A stretch of 64,000 nt of DNA, taken from contig NZ_KB217478.1 in NCBI RefSeq assembly GCF_000331305.1, forward strand, positions 1,332,564 to 1,396,563, in the 5' to 3' direction. Source of the stretch: Calothrix sp. PCC 7103. GTDB taxonomy: Bacteria > Cyanobacteriota > Cyanobacteriia > Cyanobacteriales > Nostocaceae. The notes below the pieces were generated by a model. That model searched no databases. It worked only from the letters and a program-made list of their open reading frames with translations, and was not told the origin of the DNA. Positions 25,198 to 34,153 of this stretch are shown one piece after another (position 1 is the stretch's first letter; each line of letters opens with the position of its first letter). Position numbers and translations under genes: made by a program.

Positions 25198-26820
25198 CTA
25201 CCTTTTTAATATCCGTTGTCGCATTTTTACAACAAAGCTGTTTATTTCATGTATTCGCATCACAGTTGTAATGGCGCCAAACACTATTAACCCTACAAGT
25301 CCTGCAACAGAAAGTTTAATTAGTAAAAGCAATAGATTTTCGTTGCCAACTAAAAACCGTTCCACAAGCTGTAATGTGGCAAAGCTAGAAATTCCACCTG
25401 CAACACTCGCAGCAGTTAATCCTAAAATAGGCAAACTCCACTCGACCCACGGTAAACCACCAATTTTGCGGTCGAGTAAGTACAAAAGCATTAAGGTAGA
25501 ACTTAAGTTTACTCCTACAGTTGCTAATACTAAACCAGGGGCGCCAAATGATTGAATGAAAATCAAATCAAGAACGACATTTAGGACAATATTAAATAAG
25601 CTAATGCGAAACGGCGTATTTCCATCACCCAAAGCATAAAACACTCGTACTAAAACATCTCGTCCAAGGTAAACGAACATCCCGACACCATAAGCAACCA
25701 GCAGTGAAGCAACTAAATCAGAAGCTTTTTGGTCGAATGCTCCTCGTTTATATACTAAATTTACTATTGGTTGTGATAAAGCAATCATTAAGGCGCCCAA
25801 AGGCAACATTGTAAATGCCGAAAGAATTAGTCCTTGACGGATGCGCTGCTTTAATTCACCCCAGTCTTGTGGGTCAGTCAGACGAGAAAATATAGGTAGT
25901 AATGGAACTAATACAATATTAGAAATTACTCCTAGAGGTGTTTGTACAAGTAAATTGGCGTAGTTCAATCCAGAAGCGGCGCCAGGAATATAAGAAGCAA
26001 ATATAGAATTAATCTGCCAATTAATATAAAGCATTCCAGAAGAAAAGGTTGCCGGAAGCATAATTTTCATTATCTCCCTCACACCTGGTTGATTAAAGTC
26101 AAACCGCAGTCGCAAACCACCCATGCCAATGCGTGCTTGTGCGACAAGTTGAACTGCCCATTGTAATATGGCGCCCGCAGTTGTACCAACCGCTAAAATT
26201 GCCCCACTGTATATAACATTTTCTGCGGCGTAAATATTTTTTCCTAACTGCAATCCTAGAAATGCGACCGCAATGACGACCGTAATACTCGATAGTAAAG
26301 GACTAATCGAAGGCAACCAATATTGATTGGCAACGTTAAGAGTACCAAAACCAATACCAATTAATCCCGCTAGCACTGCCATCGGCGCCATAATTTGAAG
26401 TTGTCGGGTGGCAATTGCTTTAATTAATTCTCCATCAGGACGTTGGTCTAAACCAGGTGTTGTTAAATCAATCAGGTTTCCGGCAAAAACTACCAGTAAA
26501 ATTGTGACTGCCAAAAGTACGACACCAACAAGCGTCGTCATCGTTTCCACCAAGGGTGCAGCTTCTTCTTTCTTCCGCTTCGCTAAAACACTAACAATTG
26601 CGCTGTAAAATGGACCGTTGATACCCCCCAGTAATATCAGTAGAAATCCGGGAACGATATAAGCGAAGTTATAGGCTTCAGCAATTGCGTCTGTACCAAA
26701 AGCTGCGCCAATAGCGACTTGGCGCACTAAACCTACAACTTTGCTAATAATGGTAGCAGCAGCTACAATACCAGCGATACCAGCCAGGGAGCGAGTTACT
26801 TTTTTTTGTTCTTGTGACAC
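25198..26820 (-). CDS. murJ: Lipid II flippase MurJ
   Basis: The 540-residue integral membrane protein is of the MOP/MviN superfamily with about 14 helices. It begins after a short cytosolic tail with SLAGIAGIVAAATIISKVVG and contains VRQVAIGAAFGTDAIAEAYN, PGFLLILLGGINGPFYSA and the family Arg/Lys residues in the central cavity (RGAFDQKA and YLGRDVLVRVFYALGDG). It flips the peptidoglycan precursor lipid II across the cytoplasmic membrane. The gene is monocistronic and its 3' end abuts the MITE-like element. Confidence 0.93.
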   Translation of the reverse strand: MSQEQKKVTRSLAGIAGIVAAATIISKVVGLVRQVAIGAAFGTDAIAEAYNFAYIVPGFLLILLGGINGPFYSAIVSVLAKRKKEEAAPLVETMTTLVGVVLLAVTILLVVFAGNLIDLTTPGLDQRPDGELIKAIATRQLQIMAPMAVLAGLIGIGFGTLNVANQYWLPSISPLLSSITVVIAVAFLGLQLGKNIYAAENVIYSGAILAVGTTAGAILQWAVQLVAQARIGMGGLRLRFDFNQPGVREIMKIMLPATFSSGMLYINWQINSIFASYIPGAASGLNYANLLVQTPLGVISNIVLVPLLPIFSRLTDPQDWGELKQRIRQGLILSAFTMLPLGALMIALSQPIVNLVYKRGAFDQKASDLVASLLVAYGVGMFVYLGRDVLVRVFYALGDGNTPFRISLFNIVLNVVLDLIFIQSFGAPGLVLATVGVNLSSTLMLLYLLDRKIGGLPWVEWSLPILGLTAASVAGGISSFATLQLVERFLVGNENLLLLLIKLSVAGLVGLIVFGAITTVMRIHEINSFVVKMRQRILKR

Positions 26821-26908
26821 AAATAATACCCGAATCTTCAGGTGAGGGCGCTTATCTGTTGAACATTTAACATGAAAGTGACTATTCTGTCAGGCAAATT
26901 TTAATCAA

Positions 26909-27415
26909 TTATCTACAACCTAAACTATCTCTTGTTGCTACACCAGTCACTGGGTTAACACCGTCCGCGCGTTCACACATGAGGCTAACTTGGTAGCGGT
27001 CGATAAGAGCATTACTAAAGTCGGCGCCTGTAATATCGGCATCGTAGAAGCGACTACGAGTTAGTGTTGCATCAGTGAATATGGCGTTTCTAAGATTGGC
27101 ATTATCAAGCGTAACGCGGTCTACTAAGGCGCCTGTGAGGTTAGCACCTTCTAAGTTGGCTTTGAGCATTACGCCTTTAGTGAACATGGCATTGGTTAAG
27201 TTGGCGCCTTTGAAATTGGTGCCACGCATTTCTGCTGCAACAAAGTTTACACCTATTAAATCAGTATTAGAGAAATCACGATTCTCTAAACTGGCGTTGT
27301 TGTAGTTAATTGTATTTATTTGAGCATATCCTGGCTTGGCATTAAACATTACTAGTAAACATGCCAAAGTAAGTATAGTTATTAAAGTGACAATACCACG
27401 TAATATTTTTTTCAT
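26909..27415 (-). CDS. Secreted pentapeptide-repeat protein
   Basis: The 168-residue protein has an N-terminal signal peptide ([20 protein letters not shown], cleavage near GYAQ), so it is lumenal or periplasmic. The domain is made of about 18 A(N/D)LXX-type pentapeptides ([43 protein letters not shown]) that should form a right-handed quadrilateral beta helix. The C-terminus has two Cys (LMCERADG and LGCR), which may form a disulfide. Plant thylakoid lumen proteins of this kind are known, with no proven activity. It lies 88 bases beyond the start of murJ on the same strand. Confidence 0.88.
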   Translation of the reverse strand: MKKILRGIVTLITILTLACLLVMFNAKPGYAQINTINYNNASLENRDFSNTDLIGVNFVAAEMRGTNFKGANLTNAMFTKGVMLKANLEGANLTGALVDRVTLDNANLRNAIFTDATLTRSRFYDADITGADFSNALIDRYQVSLMCERADGVNPVTGVATRDSLGCR

Positions 27416-27464
27416 AACGAAAAGGCGCCGAATCTAACCTTTCTATTATCACCCATTAATAAAT

Positions 27465-27492
27465 GTAGAGACGTTACATGTAACGTCTCTAC
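27465..27492. repeat. Perfect 28-base palindrome (GTAGAGACGTTACA arm)
   Basis: Both 14-base arms are exact complements with no spacer. The core is the same as at 6291-6312 except for compensating base changes, so the symmetry itself is kept. It lies between the LCP gene end (27512) and the pentapeptide gene start, in the path of the LCP transcript. Confidence 0.8.
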
Positions 27493-27511
27493 AAAATTTT
27501 GAAACTATTTT

Positions 27512-28972
27512 CTACTTCCAATCTTTACCAACGCGAATTGTAATATCAGATTCGAGGTCACCTGTAGCAGCTACTTCAACATGACCTAGACCGAGGGTTT
27601 TTTGAACTTGTTCGCCAAGCTCGCGGTCACCTTTTTGGACAATTATTTGTGTTTCACGTAGGGTGTCTGACCAGTCTGTGGATGCGTAAGCTTTAGCAAA
27701 ACCTTTTTGTTTGAGAGTATTAATAACTTTATCGGTTACACCTGGCACCTTTGAAGCATTTTGAATAGCAACTTTTAGGTTCGGTAAAGGTCTTACCAAG
27801 GGACGCATTCCTGCAATTCCAACACCTGCATAATCGTTCAACAGATTAACTTGTCCGGTTAAGTCAATCCAGTAGCTATTAGGGTCAGCACTAAGACGAC
27901 TAAAAATACCGGGCAAAATCGTCATTTGAAAATTATCGCGCTCTAAGTTAGAAGAGAAGTTGACGAGTGCCATCATTTCTTCTAGCTTTAAATTGGTGTC
28001 GAAGTACTTTCGCATGACGCGGATAAGTTGCGGTAAGCGAGTTACAACTGTTGGACTCGATAGTTTTTCGCGCATAGCCATTAATAGCGCTTGCTGACGT
28101 TGAACACGCGGTAAATCTCCACTATTGGTTTCACGGAAGCGCGCGAACTCTTCAGCTTGTTCACCGTTGAGATTTTGCCAACCTTCAACCAAGTTAATTG
28201 AGAAGCGACTAGAAGTGTCTTTGTAGTTCATAGCTTGAGGAACAAATACTTCGACTCCCCCTAGTTGATCTACTAGCTGACGCAAACCGCTCGTGGAAAT
28301 CCGAATATAACGGTCGATAGGAGCATTATTTAGAGTTCGGCTAATTACCCGGTTGGATAGTACAGGACCACCTTGAGCGTTTGCTTGCGATACTTTGTTC
28401 AAACCCTTTTCAGGAATTGAAATCATTGTATCTCTGGGTATTGATAGTACACGCATACTTTTATCTTCGGGATTTAACCGAATTAGCAGCATTGTGTCGC
28501 TTTTACCCGCAAAGCTTTCTGGTGAACCATCGACGGTGCCCGGTACTGGCTCAATTCCCATTACCAGGATATTCATTGGACGAATGAGCTTATATTGTGA
28601 AATATTGCTCCACAAATCTGCTGGTAACTGCGTTTTTTCCCCTTCTTGACCAGACAGTTGTAACTCATCATCGGTACTGTCAACGCTACTCCACAATGGA
28701 GTCCATAGTGCGAGTGCTGATACCATTAACCCAGATAACGTCATCCCTACAGCAATAGAAAGTATCCAGAATAACCAGCGCGGCATCGAGAGACCAAGCC
28801 GTTGATAAAGCTGGCTAGGAATAGAACCGTGCGTCCTACTCGGATTTGCGGTACTATTATCTGAATAATTGACAGTCCCATAGTTAAGGGATTCTTCTGA
28901 GTTTGATGGTGCCTCTTGATTCTCTGACCAATCTGTATCTTGATTTTCTTTACGTTCTACTTGTTTAACCAC
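27512..28972 (-). CDS. LytR-CpsA-Psr (LCP) family cell-wall ligase
   Basis: LCP proteins attach polysaccharides to peptidoglycan using a polyprenyl-phosphate-linked donor. I choose GTG 28972, because GGGGAG lies 6 bases upstream and homologues have a short cytosolic start; the frame could run to 29074, but that N-terminus looks unlike the family. After ~75 polar residues a single transmembrane helix (WILSIAVGMTLSGLMVSALA) leads to the LCP domain (~150-340): DTMLLIRLNPEDKSMRVLSI, PRDTMISIP, the Arg-rich RFRETNSGDLPRVQRQQ. A LytR_C domain follows (~380-486). It is divergent from manC, which makes a sugar donor. Confidence 0.85.
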   Translation of the reverse strand: MVKQVERKENQDTDWSENQEAPSNSEESLNYGTVNYSDNSTANPSRTHGSIPSQLYQRLGLSMPRWLFWILSIAVGMTLSGLMVSALALWTPLWSSVDSTDDELQLSGQEGEKTQLPADLWSNISQYKLIRPMNILVMGIEPVPGTVDGSPESFAGKSDTMLLIRLNPEDKSMRVLSIPRDTMISIPEKGLNKVSQANAQGGPVLSNRVISRTLNNAPIDRYIRISTSGLRQLVDQLGGVEVFVPQAMNYKDTSSRFSINLVEGWQNLNGEQAEEFARFRETNSGDLPRVQRQQALLMAMREKLSSPTVVTRLPQLIRVMRKYFDTNLKLEEMMALVNFSSNLERDNFQMTILPGIFSRLSADPNSYWIDLTGQVNLLNDYAGVGIAGMRPLVRPLPNLKVAIQNASKVPGVTDKVINTLKQKGFAKAYASTDWSDTLRETQIIVQKGDRELGEQVQKTLGLGHVEVAATGDLESDITIRVGKDWK

Positions 28973-29139
28973 AAATATCTCCCCACTCAACCAACGCCAT
29001 TTACTCAAGATGGGAAAAACCCCAGCTTGCTTCTGTGGCCACTCCCTTAAGGCTATGTTAATGCAAGCTTTCAAACTTGCCAGTGTCCGGGCTTCCAGTA
29101 CACACTTGTAATGTTTTAAATTTAGGTTTTCTGATAATT

Positions 29140-30204
29140 ATGAAGTACGCATTTTTTCCTGTAATCCTTGCTGGTGGTAAAGGTGAGCGTTTTTGGCCCC
29201 TGAGTCGCCTCAACCGACCAAAGCAATTTTTGTGTCTCGATGGTACTGACCGAAGTCTTTTACAAGCTACTGCCGACCGACTGCTTAGTTTAGCTTCTGG
29301 TTGGGAAAACTTGTGGGTTATTACTTCTAGTTTGATCGCGCAGGGTGTTCGCGACCAGTTAACAGAACTACCATCCGATAATTTACTTGTTGAACCAGAG
29401 GGAAGAGACACAGCAGCGGCAGTTGCATGGACTAGTTTAGAAATAGCTCGCCGCTACGGGGAGGACGCGATAATTGGCTTTTTTCCAGCAGACCACTGGA
29501 TTGCTGACCAATCAGTGTTTGTAGACACTATAAGTGCAGCTTCCCAACTAGCAGCAACCACAGATGCGATTGTGACGTTGGGGATCAAGCCTACGTTCCC
29601 CTCAACTGGTTATGGATACATTGAGCAAGGCGAAAAAAGTGGTATCTTTGATGACTTGCCAGCTTATCATGTTAACCGCTTTACTGAAAAGCCTAATCGT
29701 GAAACTGCTGAAACATTTTTATCTACGGGTCGTTTTAGTTGGAACAGTGGCATGTTTATTTTTAGGGCTGGTGTTGTCCTTAAAGAACTACGTGCGTATG
29801 CTCCCGAAATTATCGAACCGTTAGAAAAAAATGGGACAGATGTCTACCCCAAACTGCCTAAAAAGAGTATAGACTACGCTTTAATGGAAAAGACAGGTCT
29901 AGCATATGTATTACCAGTAGAATTTGGTTGGGATGATCTTGGTGACTGGAATGCTATCGAACGGCTTCTCAAAAAAGAAGATAATAACAATGTTGAACTG
30001 GCTACTCATGTAGGATTAGATACAAAAGGCGCCGTTGTTTATGCATCAAATCCGGATGATGTAATTGTTACAATAGGACTTGAGGATGTAGTTATAGTAC
30101 GTGATGGAAATGCTACCCTTATCGTCAAAAAAGACCGTACTCAAGAAATCAAAGAAGTCCTCAAAACATTGAAAAGCGATTCCAAATTTAAAGAGTTACT
30201 TTAG
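29140..30204 (+). CDS. manC: Mannose-1-phosphate guanylyltransferase
   Basis: The enzyme makes GDP-mannose from mannose-1-phosphate and GTP. The start ATG 29140 (MKYAFFPVILAGGKGERFWP) gives 354 residues, the length of the single-domain type without the isomerase part. The nucleotide-binding signature GGKGERFWPLSR, the AAVAWTSLEIARRYG motif, the FTEKPN block and WNSGMFIFRAGVVLKEL are present; the C-terminus has VVYASNPDDVIVTIGLEDV. It lies back to back with the LCP gene, so GDP-mannose for wall glycans may be the shared theme. An STRR follows the stop. Confidence 0.92.
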   Translation: MKYAFFPVILAGGKGERFWPLSRLNRPKQFLCLDGTDRSLLQATADRLLSLASGWENLWVITSSLIAQGVRDQLTELPSDNLLVEPEGRDTAAAVAWTSLEIARRYGEDAIIGFFPADHWIADQSVFVDTISAASQLAATTDAIVTLGIKPTFPSTGYGYIEQGEKSGIFDDLPAYHVNRFTEKPNRETAETFLSTGRFSWNSGMFIFRAGVVLKELRAYAPEIIEPLEKNGTDVYPKLPKKSIDYALMEKTGLAYVLPVEFGWDDLGDWNAIERLLKKEDNNNVELATHVGLDTKGAVVYASNPDDVIVTIGLEDVVIVRDGNATLIVKKDRTQEIKEVLKTLKSDSKFKELL

Positions 30205-30457
30205 ATAGTTATGAGTTATGAGTTAATTAATTAACGTGGGTGTAATGAATGAAACTCTTGACAGAGGTAGAATGTACCTTTTTTTAGTATAACTTAACTA
30301 TCTCAAGAGTGAAAGTTCGGATTAAGAAGTAAAAACCTAACTCTTAACTCCTAACTCGTAAGGTGCGTGACACTAATAGTTAATTAGTTCTGCTTTGCGA
30401 TTGTTATAGCGTCACGCACCCTACCTCCGAGCCTACTAACTCCTAACTCTTCTATTT
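30205..30457. other. Intergenic region with STRRs and a long hairpin
   Basis: An STRR (AGTTATGAGTTATGAG) follows manC. An inverted pair (ACTCTTGA with TCAAGAGT) lies near 30254-30311, STRR units (CTAACTCTTAACTCC) at 30337, and a perfect 10-base stem GGTGCGTGAC with GTCACGCACC at 30362-30371 and 30411-30420, with an inner hairpin. The palindromic ends match the family at 10576 and 42192. Confidence 0.55.
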
Positions 30458-32107
30458 ATGTTTATTACGCAAACAGTTCCTCGTCAACGCGAAATAGTCG
30501 AAGTTCTCCTCCGTAATGGTTGGGATTACATGCGGCGCCTGCTTACCGGAGGCAAACCAGAAGACCCGCAACTTCCGACACCTGCCGTATTAAAAAAAAT
30601 TCTTGTAGACTTGGGGCCCGTTTACGTAAAACTCGGTCAACTAATGTCAACTCGTCCTGATATTTTGGGTGCTTCCTACATTGAAGAACTCTCAACTCTA
30701 CAAGACGAAGTTCCACCAGTTGCCTGGTCAGAAATTGAAATACTTATCCGTAAGCAATTAAAACGTCCTCTTGAAGAGACATTTAAATATATAAACCCCG
30801 TTCCAGTTGCTGCGGGTTCAATTGCTCAAACCCACCGTGCGACTCTTATTGATGGTCGCGAAGTCGCACTAAAAGTTCAACGCCCTGGTATTGATATTAC
30901 TATCGCTCAAGATATTGCTTTAATACAGGGTATTGCCGATTTAGTTGCGCGCACAGAATTTGGACAAAACTACGAAATCAAATCTATAGCAGAGGAATTT
31001 TGTAAAGCTCTCGAAGCAGAACTTGATTTTACCCGCGAAGCTAGCTTTACTGACGAACTACGTCGCAATTTGTCAAAAAGTAAGTGGTTTGATACTACAA
31101 AACTTGTAATTGCTGAAATTCACTGGGATGTGACTTCAGCCAAGTTAATGGTGATGGAATGGCTTGATGGAGTTCCTATACTCAGTGCAAAAATTGGCGC
31201 TGACTATAACAACGGCAAAGACCCTGCTGTTGAACGTAAAGAAATAACAACTTTATTATTCCGGGCATTTTTCCAACAGCTATATATAGATGGCTTTTTC
31301 CACGCTGATCCTCATCCTGGAAATTTATTTTATTTGCGAGATGGTCGAGTTGCTATTTTAGATTGTGGCATGGTTGGGCGCCTTGATCCCCGCACCCAAC
31401 AAATTCTTACAGAAATGTTACTTGCGACAGTTGACTTAGACGCACAAAGATGCGCGCAGTTAACATTACAACTAGCAGACTCAACTCAGCCAGTAATTTT
31501 GTCGCGACTAGAAAGCGACTATGACCGGATGTTGCGGAAGTATCATAATCTAAACGTCGCCCAAATCAACTTCTCACAAATTATTTACGAAATTCTCCAG
31601 GTCGCACGCAATAATAAAATTCGCTTACCGACGAACATGGGTTTATACGCTAAAACCCTTGCGAACTTAGAAGGTGTCGCACGTGGCTTTAATCCAGAAC
31701 TCAACTTTTTCGATGAAATCAAACCGTTACTTACAGACTTATTTAGGCGCCAATTACTAGGAGACAGTCCATTCCGTTCGTTGTTACGTACAGCGCTTGA
31801 CCTTAAAAGTCTCTCTTTGCAATCACCGCGTCAAATCGAATCACTATTAGACCGAGTAACATCAGAAACCCTACAGTGGAATATCTCTTTACGTGGATTA
31901 GATGGCTTACGTCGCACAATGGACGATTCAGCCAATCGACTCTCATTAAGTATCCTCGTAGGTTCACTAATAATGGGCGCCGCAATTATTTCTACAAAAG
32001 CACAAACCGTACAACTATCACTACTGAATAATATTTTATTTGCGGTTGCTAGTTTATTAGGTTTATGGCTTGTTTATAGTACATTGCGCGCTGGAAATAG
32101 GAAATAA
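30458..32107 (+). CDS. ABC1/UbiB-family atypical kinase (second copy)
   Basis: The 549-residue protein shares the ABC1 plan with 10679-12361 but belongs to a different subgroup. The KxGQ motif is VYVKLGQLMSTRPDIL, the Ala-rich loop VAAGSIAQTHRA, the Lys motif VALKVQRPG, the HADPHPGN motif FFHADPHPGNLFY and the metal site DCGMVGR (Cys replaces the Phe of DFG). Two C-terminal hydrophobic helices (~490-540) suggest membrane anchoring. The family acts on prenylquinone or isoprenoid lipids and in stress resistance. It stands alone with its own terminator. Confidence 0.9.
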   Translation: MFITQTVPRQREIVEVLLRNGWDYMRRLLTGGKPEDPQLPTPAVLKKILVDLGPVYVKLGQLMSTRPDILGASYIEELSTLQDEVPPVAWSEIEILIRKQLKRPLEETFKYINPVPVAAGSIAQTHRATLIDGREVALKVQRPGIDITIAQDIALIQGIADLVARTEFGQNYEIKSIAEEFCKALEAELDFTREASFTDELRRNLSKSKWFDTTKLVIAEIHWDVTSAKLMVMEWLDGVPILSAKIGADYNNGKDPAVERKEITTLLFRAFFQQLYIDGFFHADPHPGNLFYLRDGRVAILDCGMVGRLDPRTQQILTEMLLATVDLDAQRCAQLTLQLADSTQPVILSRLESDYDRMLRKYHNLNVAQINFSQIIYEILQVARNNKIRLPTNMGLYAKTLANLEGVARGFNPELNFFDEIKPLLTDLFRRQLLGDSPFRSLLRTALDLKSLSLQSPRQIESLLDRVTSETLQWNISLRGLDGLRRTMDDSANRLSLSILVGSLIMGAAIISTKAQTVQLSLLNNILFAVASLLGLWLVYSTLRAGNRK

Positions 32108-32110
32108 GTA

Positions 32111-32138
32111 TGGGACGGGCAATCTTAAGCCCATCCCA
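32111..32138 (+). terminator. Terminator-like hairpin after the second ABC1 gene
   Basis: The arms TGGGACGGGC and GCCCATCCCA (one mismatch) flank an 8-base loop, four bases after the stop. It belongs to the GGGCAAGGATGCCC palindrome family. Confidence 0.6.
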
Positions 32139-32146
32139 CAAGATGT

Positions 32147-32392
32147 CTATCTCACAAGAGGGCACCAATTTGCTTGTGCTGCTAGTTGAGCATTAATCAA
32201 GGTTAAAATACGCGATAGTTCCGAAATACCATCAAATTCTGCTCTTTCTTCTTGAGTTATGGCATCGAGTTTATTTTTATTTAGAAGCACGTTTAGAAGT
32301 GCTTGCAAATTCTCTGTAAATTTAAAAATATAAACATCTCCAAACTGACTCATCCGAACGCCAGAACCGATGAATGAGGATGGCTGTATCAT
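32147..32392 (-). CDS. Small hypothetical protein
   Basis: An 81-residue frame has a good Shine-Dalgarno (AAAGGAG, ~9 bases before ATG 32392). The product (MIQPSSFIGSGVRMSQFG, then IFKFTENLQALLNVLLNKNK and ITQEERAEFDGISELS) is soluble and probably all-helical with one short amphipathic segment. I do not recognise a family. It is followed closely on the same strand by a coiled-coil protein gene upstream (32439), spacing 46 bases, so the two may be cotranscribed. Confidence 0.6.
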   Translation of the reverse strand: MIQPSSFIGSGVRMSQFGDVYIFKFTENLQALLNVLLNKNKLDAITQEERAEFDGISELSRILTLINAQLAAQANWCPLVR

Positions 32393-32438
32393 CTAAAAAG
32401 CTCCTTTAGTATCCAAGTTTGTAATCATAACTTATCCG

Positions 32439-33359
32439 TTACATCCGTTCTATCCGTTGCAAAGATTGAGATTGTGGAGATGTTGTATTATTCCTTTGTG
32501 GCATAAACAAGGATACAAAAGCTAATAAAATTGCAAGTAAACTTCCGACACCAATAAAAAGTAACTTTTGATTTGTTTGTGCTTGATACTCATCTATTGT
32601 GGCAAGACGGTTTGGAAGGTGTTCTAGTTGCAGCACTGTATTTTGTTTTACTTCATTGATTGAAGTTTTTGTATTATTAAGTTCTGATTCGAGACGGCTT
32701 AAAGATTGCTGTAGTTGTTTATGACCATTAGTCATATCTTCTAAACGCTGCTCAAGTTTGGCTTCAAGTTTTTCTTGATAGCGTTTTAATTCAGTTTTAA
32801 TATCGTTTTCAATGTTTATTATATTTTGATGCGATTGGTTACTTAAATTTTCAACGTGCTGATTCAATTCTGTTTGAAATTGAGTGAAGTTATCTAGTAT
32901 TTCATGCTTTAAAGCTATAAATTCTTGTTGAACAGCTTCGTTACTGTGGGTAACTTGTTTAACTGCCGTTTCCGATTCGTTTTTTATGTCTACTGACACT
33001 TGACGTAATTCATACTCAGACTTTTTAAACTGTTGGTTTAATTCTTTCTGGAATTGAGTAAAGTTTTCTACAATTTCATGCTGTAAATTTATAAATTCTT
33101 CATGAATATGCTCATTCGCCAAATTTACTTGTTTGATTGCATCTTTTGATTGGTCTTGTAATTCTATTGCAGTCGCGCGTGATTGCTCAACAAATTCACT
33201 CAGTTTTTTATGCTCCGTTTGTATTTCTTTATACTTTTGTGATAATCCTTCAAAATCAGTTTGAATTTTAGCTAAATCGTTCAAAGCCTCCGATGATTCT
33301 TTAAATTTCACGCGATAGCTAGCTAACTCTTGTTCTAAACTTTTTAAGAAATCTGTCAT
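32439..33359 (-). CDS. Membrane-anchored coiled-coil protein with internal duplication
   Basis: The 306-residue protein (ATG 33359 with AGAGG 8-9 bases upstream) is almost entirely heptad coiled coil, rich in Glu, Gln and Asn, up to a single C-terminal transmembrane helix (LLFIGVGSLLAILLAFVSLF, ~260-280) and a short Ser/Gln tail. Two ~52-residue blocks repeat: SKDAIKQVNLANEHIHEEF with HEIVENFTQFQKELNQ, and SETAVKQVTHSNEAVQQEF with HEILDNFTQFQTELNQ. A tail anchor with the coil inside the cell is suggested. Function unknown. The gene is followed by the small 32147-32392 gene. Confidence 0.75.
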   Translation of the reverse strand: MTDFLKSLEQELASYRVKFKESSEALNDLAKIQTDFEGLSQKYKEIQTEHKKLSEFVEQSRATAIELQDQSKDAIKQVNLANEHIHEEFINLQHEIVENFTQFQKELNQQFKKSEYELRQVSVDIKNESETAVKQVTHSNEAVQQEFIALKHEILDNFTQFQTELNQHVENLSNQSHQNIINIENDIKTELKRYQEKLEAKLEQRLEDMTNGHKQLQQSLSRLESELNNTKTSINEVKQNTVLQLEHLPNRLATIDEYQAQTNQKLLFIGVGSLLAILLAFVSLFMPQRNNTTSPQSQSLQRIERM

Positions 33360-33377
33360 GTCCTTATCCTCTAGCAA

Positions 33378-34153
33378 AATTAAACTATGTTACGCAAATT
33401 TTTTCCTGATATTGCTCAGTTGTGGCTTTAATAGGGCAACTTGGTCATTAATTTCATTCGACTTTCGCTCGTTGCCATAATACCATTAATATACGGTATT
33501 GTACGGAGTATATACCAAATTTAATTTTTGCTTCTTGGAGTAAAAAGCTGAATTATTCTTTGTTATCCCAGCGTCCACCAGGTTGAATTAGCCATTCTAA
33601 AGCTGGTTCTGGATATATTAAGGCAGCTTCTTAATAAAACATCAAAAGATTATGGTTAGATGAACCTTGTTTTATTGCTTCATTAAATCCAAATTTTAAA
33701 TAATCAAAAGCTAAAATTCTATGTTCACTGTGCAGTTTCTTATACTGTTTTTAGTAAAATCAGGAGCCTTATTTCAGATACAAAATCCTTATTTTTGAGG
33801 TACACCAATGAGTTTAAGTTAGTTCAATATTGAATTATAGCAATATTATTACACTATTAATAGTTAGTAAAATTATGTGTGTACCAACATTTTTGCTTTA
33901 GGTACCATGTTTAATCAGATACCACACATGAGGCGCTGTCGGGTAATATGTATATGTTAAAAATTATTAAGTTATAACGAATGCATATTGTGTGTAATGT
34001 GCGCTTCTATCTAGAAGTAGAAGTAATATTGAGAGAGAATATGTAAATTGAAAGAATTTCAGCGAATTTTACCAATAATCGTCAAGAATATATTAGTATT
34101 TCCTATACACGACTTCAGAAGAGAGTGCATTACCACACTTTATCAATATATAT
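33378..34153. other. Intergenic region with gene remnants
   Basis: No intact gene is seen. On the minus strand a short frame ending at 33390 reads GNERKSNEINDQVALLKPQL-like residues and may be a second remnant. A longer remnant is described at 33553-33738. The stretch 33800-34150 is very AT-rich and may contain the promoter of the ABC exporter genes that start at 34154. Confidence 0.4.
33553..33738 (-). pseudogene. Remnant of an unidentified gene with an in-frame stop
   Basis: Read on the minus strand the frame has protein-like composition: HSEHRILAFDYLKFGFNEA, then IKQGSSNHNLLMFY, a TAA (33631-33633), then EAALIYPEPALEWLIQPGGR and WDNKE before the final stop at 33553. Both sides of the internal stop look like one protein, and the C-terminal PGGRW segment looks like a genuine end. 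There is no start codon left. I cannot assign a family. Confidence 0.5.
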
